Source: an uncultured Bacillota bacterium (GTDB lineage Bacteria > Bacillota > Clostridia > Christensenellales > UBA1242). From it: 11,245 nucleotides of DNA. The translations under genes were made by a program, and so were the position numbers. The notes beneath the pieces are model-generated. The model was not told the origin of the DNA, did not search any database, and saw only the letters and a list, made by a program, of their open reading frames with translations. Positions within the stretch are counted from its first letter, which is position 1. Each line of letters starts with the position of its first letter. Shown here piece after piece: positions 8,088 to 11,245 of the stretch. The stretch spans positions 1 to 11,245 of the forward strand of contig CAMEKL010000009.1 of the NCBI GenBank assembly GCA_945921365.1, in the 5' to 3' direction.

Positions 8088-10825
8088 AATTTTCACAAGG
8101 CGGAAAAACCTATTTAATAACTCCTTTTAACCAGGGAAATAGCGCTTACAGAATTGTTGGTGATAGTCAAAGTGAAATTTTACTTTCAGAAATCGAGCTT
8201 GTTAGTTCCAATAAGTATGTTTTTGAAATAACAAATGCAGTTGCAAAAGAGAACTACACACTCACGTTCAACGTTTCCAACATAAATGAAGTTCTCGATG
8301 TTCGTTTGGTAAAAGACAGTGTAACTCAAACTGCAGATATTGGTATTAGTGTTACCAAACAAAATTCAATTGAGATTAAAGAACTTGAAATTTATGCATT
8401 AAATAAAGAAACAAACGATATAACAACATACAGCTTAAATAAAAATGAGATTTCAACAAATGATTATGGAACAAAAACAACTTATTATGTTTATACAGAC
8501 AAAAAGGACGAATGGAACAACTTTGTTTTCTTAATCGTTTATACTGACAATTTTGGAAGAGAAAATCACATTTTGGCATCATATTTAGATATAAGTTTTG
8601 ACAGATATGAAGGAAGTGCTGATTTAACAGAGAATATGCAATCCCTTTCAAGCATTTTAGTTTCTTCAAAAGATTCTATCTACTTCAATGAAAAGATTGA
8701 TTCTGAGGTTGCAATTAACATTATAACTGATAATGGAACTTCAAGTGTTTCTTCAATTTATGAGCTAAATGAAGACAGGATAATAAAAAAAGATGGCTAT
8801 TATAGTTATAAACTTGAAGCTGTTCCTGTTAATGAAAGCAATTCTTCATTCCTTGGAGGAATGGTTAAATATGAAATAATTGTTAAAGAAAATCTTTCTG
8901 ATTTTGATGATGTTTATGACTCAGATGAAACCGATGCAAAGAAAGTTTATAATGTTATAATTTATAATCAAATTCCAAAGATTACATTAAGGAATGCAAA
9001 AGGGGAGGATATTACTCAGGCGCTATTTAATAAAACTCAAACACACTCTGGGAAATTGTTTATTTCTTATGAAAGTTTGGAAAATATGGGGTATACCTCT
9101 GTTGTTATGCTCAGAAAGCGTGGTTCAAATGAGGGTTATGTTGAAATTCCAACATCATACTCTATTTCAGAAGCTGGAACATATGATATAAAGATATTTA
9201 ACAGAAATCCAAATGGTTCTCTTGCTTATTCATATGAAAAGCAATTCATAATTGCAAACTATGATGTTAACTTCTATTCTGTTGTTGCATATGATGCAAA
9301 CAATACTGATAATCCATATAGGATTATAGAGCCAACTGGCAAGATATTTGAGTGTAATGGAGAAAAAATCAACTATCACTATATTATTAACACTTCAACC
9401 TACGAAATTTCTGTTAATAATGGAGTTGTTGCAGAACTTTTGTCAACAAAAAATGAAGTTCAATACACAAATTATATCTACGAGATTAAATCTCAAACGT
9501 TAGATGCTGGTTCTTCAATTAAGTTTTCAAGAAAAATTGCAATAACAGTCTTAAATGCAAATAATGATATTTTGGTAAACTCACTTGAATATTATCTTGG
9601 AAATAAACCAGGAGAAGTTGCTGAAAATTTAATAACTAAATCAACAACTGATATTTACATTTATAATGCTGATGAATTTGATTTTGTAACTGTGCAATGG
9701 AATAGTTACTATATCCTTCCTGCAAACAAAATTTTCTATCAAATTTCAAATGATGGGGGAAAAACTTTCTCTGAAAAAATTGAAAGTGGAGATGAATTAA
9801 CAACAAAGATATCATTAACAAAATCTGGAAATTATGTTTTAATCTTCACAGATCTTGCTGGAAACGTTCAAACCATTACAGATTTAGATAATGGAGTTAA
9901 CTTTGGCGTTAAAGATAGATATAATATCAACTTCATAAAATCCGTTATATTCCTTGTTAATGACGAAAATCCAATTGATAACGCAGTTTATAACGAAAAT
10001 GTAACTATTTCAATTCCATCTTCAACAATTTCATATTATGAAGATAAACCTGCACCAACTATTCATGTTGAAAGAAATGGAGAAGAGTATAATCTTTCAA
10101 ACAACAAACTAAAAACTTATGAGTTTACAGAGAGTGGAAGATATGTGATATATTTCACTGCAACAAAAGCGGGCAATGAAATAGGAATTGAAAAATATAC
10201 ATTCACTATTATCAATCCAAACGATTCAAGATGGGCGTTCTCCTATCAAAATTATAACGGATATATAATTGATTACATCAAATATAACGGCACTGATTTT
10301 GATTTGAGTTCAGTTCTTGTTAATGATGAAGTTATTATGTCTGTTATTGGAGATAATGGTCTTGATAGCGGAATTTATAGAATCAAGATGTCAACAACAT
10401 CAGTTCCAGTTCAAAGTTTTGAATTTGATGTTTGGCTTAATAACACAACACCTTCAATTGTTGTTTCAATTCCTGAGGGAACAACAACCACAGGAGATGT
10501 TGAACTTAAATTTAACACAATCAACCTATACGATAAGGTTGGTGACTGTGTTATAATGGTTAATGATGAAGAACTTTTGAGAATAAACAGTGAATATTTT
10601 GAAAGTGAAGATTTCACAGAAAACTTCATAGGAAAGATGTCTGAAACGGGTGTTTATTACATTCAAGTATACACGTCGAGTGATAAACTAATCTATTCTT
10701 ATAAAGTTGAAATTGTTGATCCGCTTAACACTGTTACAATAATTTTGATTGTTGTTGGATGTGTTGCAGTTGTTGTTGGGGTTGTTCTATTCCTACTGCT
10801 TAGAAAGAAACTTAGAATTAGATAA
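8075..10825 (+). CDS. Giant cell-surface protein, C-terminal fragment with membrane anchor
   Basis: This is the third frame of the giant gene, open from 8075. The first start codon in it is a TTG at 8306, but residues 8084-8305 (IKFSQGGKTYLITPF...) read as a direct continuation of the middle fragment, so the frame is annotated from its opening. It holds more Ig-like strands: GYYSYKLEAVPV (about 8795), GTYDIKIFNRNPNG (about 9176), GNYVLIFTDLAGNVQTI (about 9827), GRYVIYFTATKAGNE (about 10137), GIYRIKMSTTS (about 10371) and GVYYIQVYTSSD (about 10649). New domains open with NQIPKITL, DKPAPTIHV and NTTPSIVV. The end is a hydrophobic helix of about 22 residues (TIILIVVGCVAVVVGVVLF and on, about 10733-10800) followed by the basic tail RKKLRIR. 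There is no LPxTG sortase motif before the helix, so membrane anchoring with the repeats outside is inferred. Confidence 0.85.
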   Translation, partial: SLQIKFSQGGKTYLITPFNQGNSAYRIVGDSQSEILLSEIELVSSNKYVFEITNAVAKENYTLTFNVSNINEVLDVRLVKDSVTQTADIGISVTKQNSIEIKELEIYALNKETNDITTYSLNKNEISTNDYGTKTTYYVYTDKKDEWNNFVFLIVYTDNFGRENHILASYLDISFDRYEGSADLTENMQSLSSILVSSKDSIYFNEKIDSEVAINIITDNGTSSVSSIYELNEDRIIKKDGYYSYKLEAVPVNESNSSFLGGMVKYEIIVKENLSDFDDVYDSDETDAKKVYNVIIYNQIPKITLRNAKGEDITQALFNKTQTHSGKLFISYESLENMGYTSVVMLRKRGSNEGYVEIPTSYSISEAGTYDIKIFNRNPNGSLAYSYEKQFIIANYDVNFYSVVAYDANNTDNPYRIIEPTGKIFECNGEKINYHYIINTSTYEISVNNGVVAELLSTKNEVQYTNYIYEIKSQTLDAGSSIKFSRKIAITVLNANNDILVNSLEYYLGNKPGEVAENLITKSTTDIYIYNADEFDFVTVQWNSYYILPANKIFYQISNDGGKTFSEKIESGDELTTKISLTKSGNYVLIFTDLAGNVQTITDLDNGVNFGVKDRYNINFIKSVIFLVNDENPIDNAVYNENVTISIPSSTISYYEDKPAPTIHVERNGEEYNLSNNKLKTYEFTESGRYVIYFTATKAGNEIGIEKYTFTIINPNDSRWAFSYQNYNGYIIDYIKYNGTDFDLSSVLVNDEVIMSVIGDNGLDSGIYRIKMSTTSVPVQSFEFDVWLNNTTPSIVVSIPEGTTTTGDVELKFNTINLYDKVGDCVIMVNDEELLRINSEYFESEDFTENFIGKMSETGVYYIQVYTSSDKLIYSYKVEIVDPLNTVTIILIVVGCVAVVVGVVLFLLLRKKLRIR

Positions 10826-10826
10826 C

Positions 10827-10867
10827 AAAAAAAGGCTCATACGAATATATATTTGTATGAGTTTTTT
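10827..10867 (+). terminator. Intrinsic terminator of the giant gene (possibly bidirectional)
   Basis: The stem CTCATACGAAT / ATTTGTATGAG (10836-10846 with 10851-10861, one G-T wobble) has a 4-base loop and is followed by T6 (10862-10867). A run of A (10827-10833) in front means it could also work on the other strand. The ATG of the next gene (10857-10859) lies inside the 3' arm. Confidence 0.88.
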
Positions 10868-11245
10868 AAAAGTTAGTGAACTTAAAAAGTTAAGAAAAAA
10901 AGGCATAGTTTTTGAAGATATAAAAAATGTTTATATATCAACAGACAGTATAATTGAAGAAAATGTTATGATTTCTGCTGGCAGCAAGATTGTAAGCTCA
11001 ACAATACACTCTAATGTTTGTTTTGAGGGACAAAATTTTGTTCTTAAAAGTGAAATTGGTTTTGGAACATCAATTAACAAGAGCGAGATAACAGACAGCA
11101 AGATTGGCGATTTTTGCACTGTTGGACCATATGCGCATATAAAACAAAACAGTGAGCTTAAAAACAAAATAAGAATTGGTAACTATGTTGAAATTAAGAA
11201 CTCTATTTTAGGCTCTGGTTGCAAGTGTGCACACCTAACTTATAT
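10857..11245 (+). CDS. glmU: GlmU-type acetyltransferase (left-handed beta-helix domain only), 3' partial
   Basis: The 129 visible residues match the C-terminal half of GlmU, which acetylates glucosamine-1-phosphate with acetyl-CoA to make GlcNAc-1-phosphate for UDP-GlcNAc and the cell wall. The N-terminus (VSELKKLRKKGIVFEDIKNV) corresponds to the linker helix before the beta-helix, followed by hexapeptide-like turns (SIIEENVMI, SEIGFGTSI, SKIGDFCTV). Then come the signature stretches VGPYAHIKQ (89-97), IGNYVEIKNS (107-116) and CKCAHLTY (122-129). H126 matches the catalytic base (E. coli His363), and K114 and Y129 match substrate-binding positions. The usual Arg of A-x-L-R-P-G is Lys96. A full GlmU is about 450 residues; here the ~230-residue uridyltransferase domain is missing from the front, replaced by the end of another gene. 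No Shine-Dalgarno sequence precedes the ATG. The gene runs off the window end. Confidence 0.85.
   Translation, partial: MSFLKVSELKKLRKKGIVFEDIKNVYISTDSIIEENVMISAGSKIVSSTIHSNVCFEGQNFVLKSEIGFGTSINKSEITDSKIGDFCTVGPYAHIKQNSELKNKIRIGNYVEIKNSILGSGCKCAHLTY

Larger units (their letters stand above)
3290..10825 (+). pseudogene. Whole giant Ig-like surface-protein gene, interrupted by two frameshifts
   Basis: Joining 3290-5017, 5019-8084 and 8084-10825 gives one open frame of 2,512 codons including the stop, that is 2,511 residues. It has a signal peptide at the start, a membrane helix with basic tail at the end, and at least a dozen Ig-like G-x-Y...(AGN) closing strands between. Only one base must be dropped (near 5018) and one repeated or added (near 8084), so the net change is zero. 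The remaining 7.5 kb contain no other stop in the joined frame, which argues against an old decaying pseudogene. Sequencing or assembly indels at short homopolymers, a very recent mutation, or less likely recoding would all give this picture. A role in adhesion or cell-cell contact is inferred from architecture only. The gene has its own promoter and terminator. Confidence 0.7.

Noticed and set aside
10717..10825. Sortase (LPxTG) anchor at the end of the surface protein
   Set aside because: No LPxTG-like motif precedes the hydrophobic helix (the sequence there is VEIVDPLNTV), so only membrane anchoring is supported.
10931..11167. Reverse-strand open frame opposite the GlmU-like gene
   Set aside because: The + strand encodes recognisable GlmU motifs; the opposite frame has no recognisable feature.

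Overview
The window looks like chromosomal DNA of an AT-rich, probably uncultured, spore-forming Bacillota (Clostridia-like). The evidence is a SpoIIE sporulation phosphatase, low GC content (roughly 30% by eye), the standard genetic code, A/T-ending codons and short intrinsic terminators. All genes are on the + strand. I found no tRNA, rRNA, CRISPR array, insertion sequence or phage gene.

Layout: (1) 2-205, the C-terminal two-thirds of an HU-type DNA-binding protein, with a strong terminator. (2) 289-753, a small unrecognised protein with two membrane segments, preceded by a near-consensus sigma-A promoter whose predicted transcription start falls on the ATG. (3) 848-3157, SpoIIE, with a multi-membrane-segment N-terminus and a PP2C phosphatase C-terminus. 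(4) 3290-10825, one giant surface-protein gene of about 2,511 codons, with an N-terminal signal peptide, many Ig-like beta-sandwich repeats, a C-terminal membrane helix and a basic tail. As given, it is broken into three reading frames by two opposite one-base shifts near 5018 and 8084. (5) 10857 to the window end, the left-handed beta-helix acetyltransferase part of GlmU, starting directly at the domain linker with no uridyltransferase domain in front.

HU, spoIIE and glmU belong to one ancestral Bacillota neighbourhood (glmU-prs-pth-mfd ... mazG-HU-yabO-yabP-yabQ-divIC-yabR-spoIIE-tilS). The window therefore reads as a condensed, rearranged version of that cluster, with a lineage-specific surface gene placed between spoIIE and glmU. 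Each transcription unit ends in its own hairpin terminator, so these genes are probably expressed separately.

Most worth a second look: the giant repeat protein and its two frameshifts; the stand-alone GlmU acetyltransferase domain, whose ATG lies inside the preceding terminator hairpin; and the lack of Shine-Dalgarno sequences with very close -10 boxes at three of the four visible gene starts, which suggests leaderless mRNAs.
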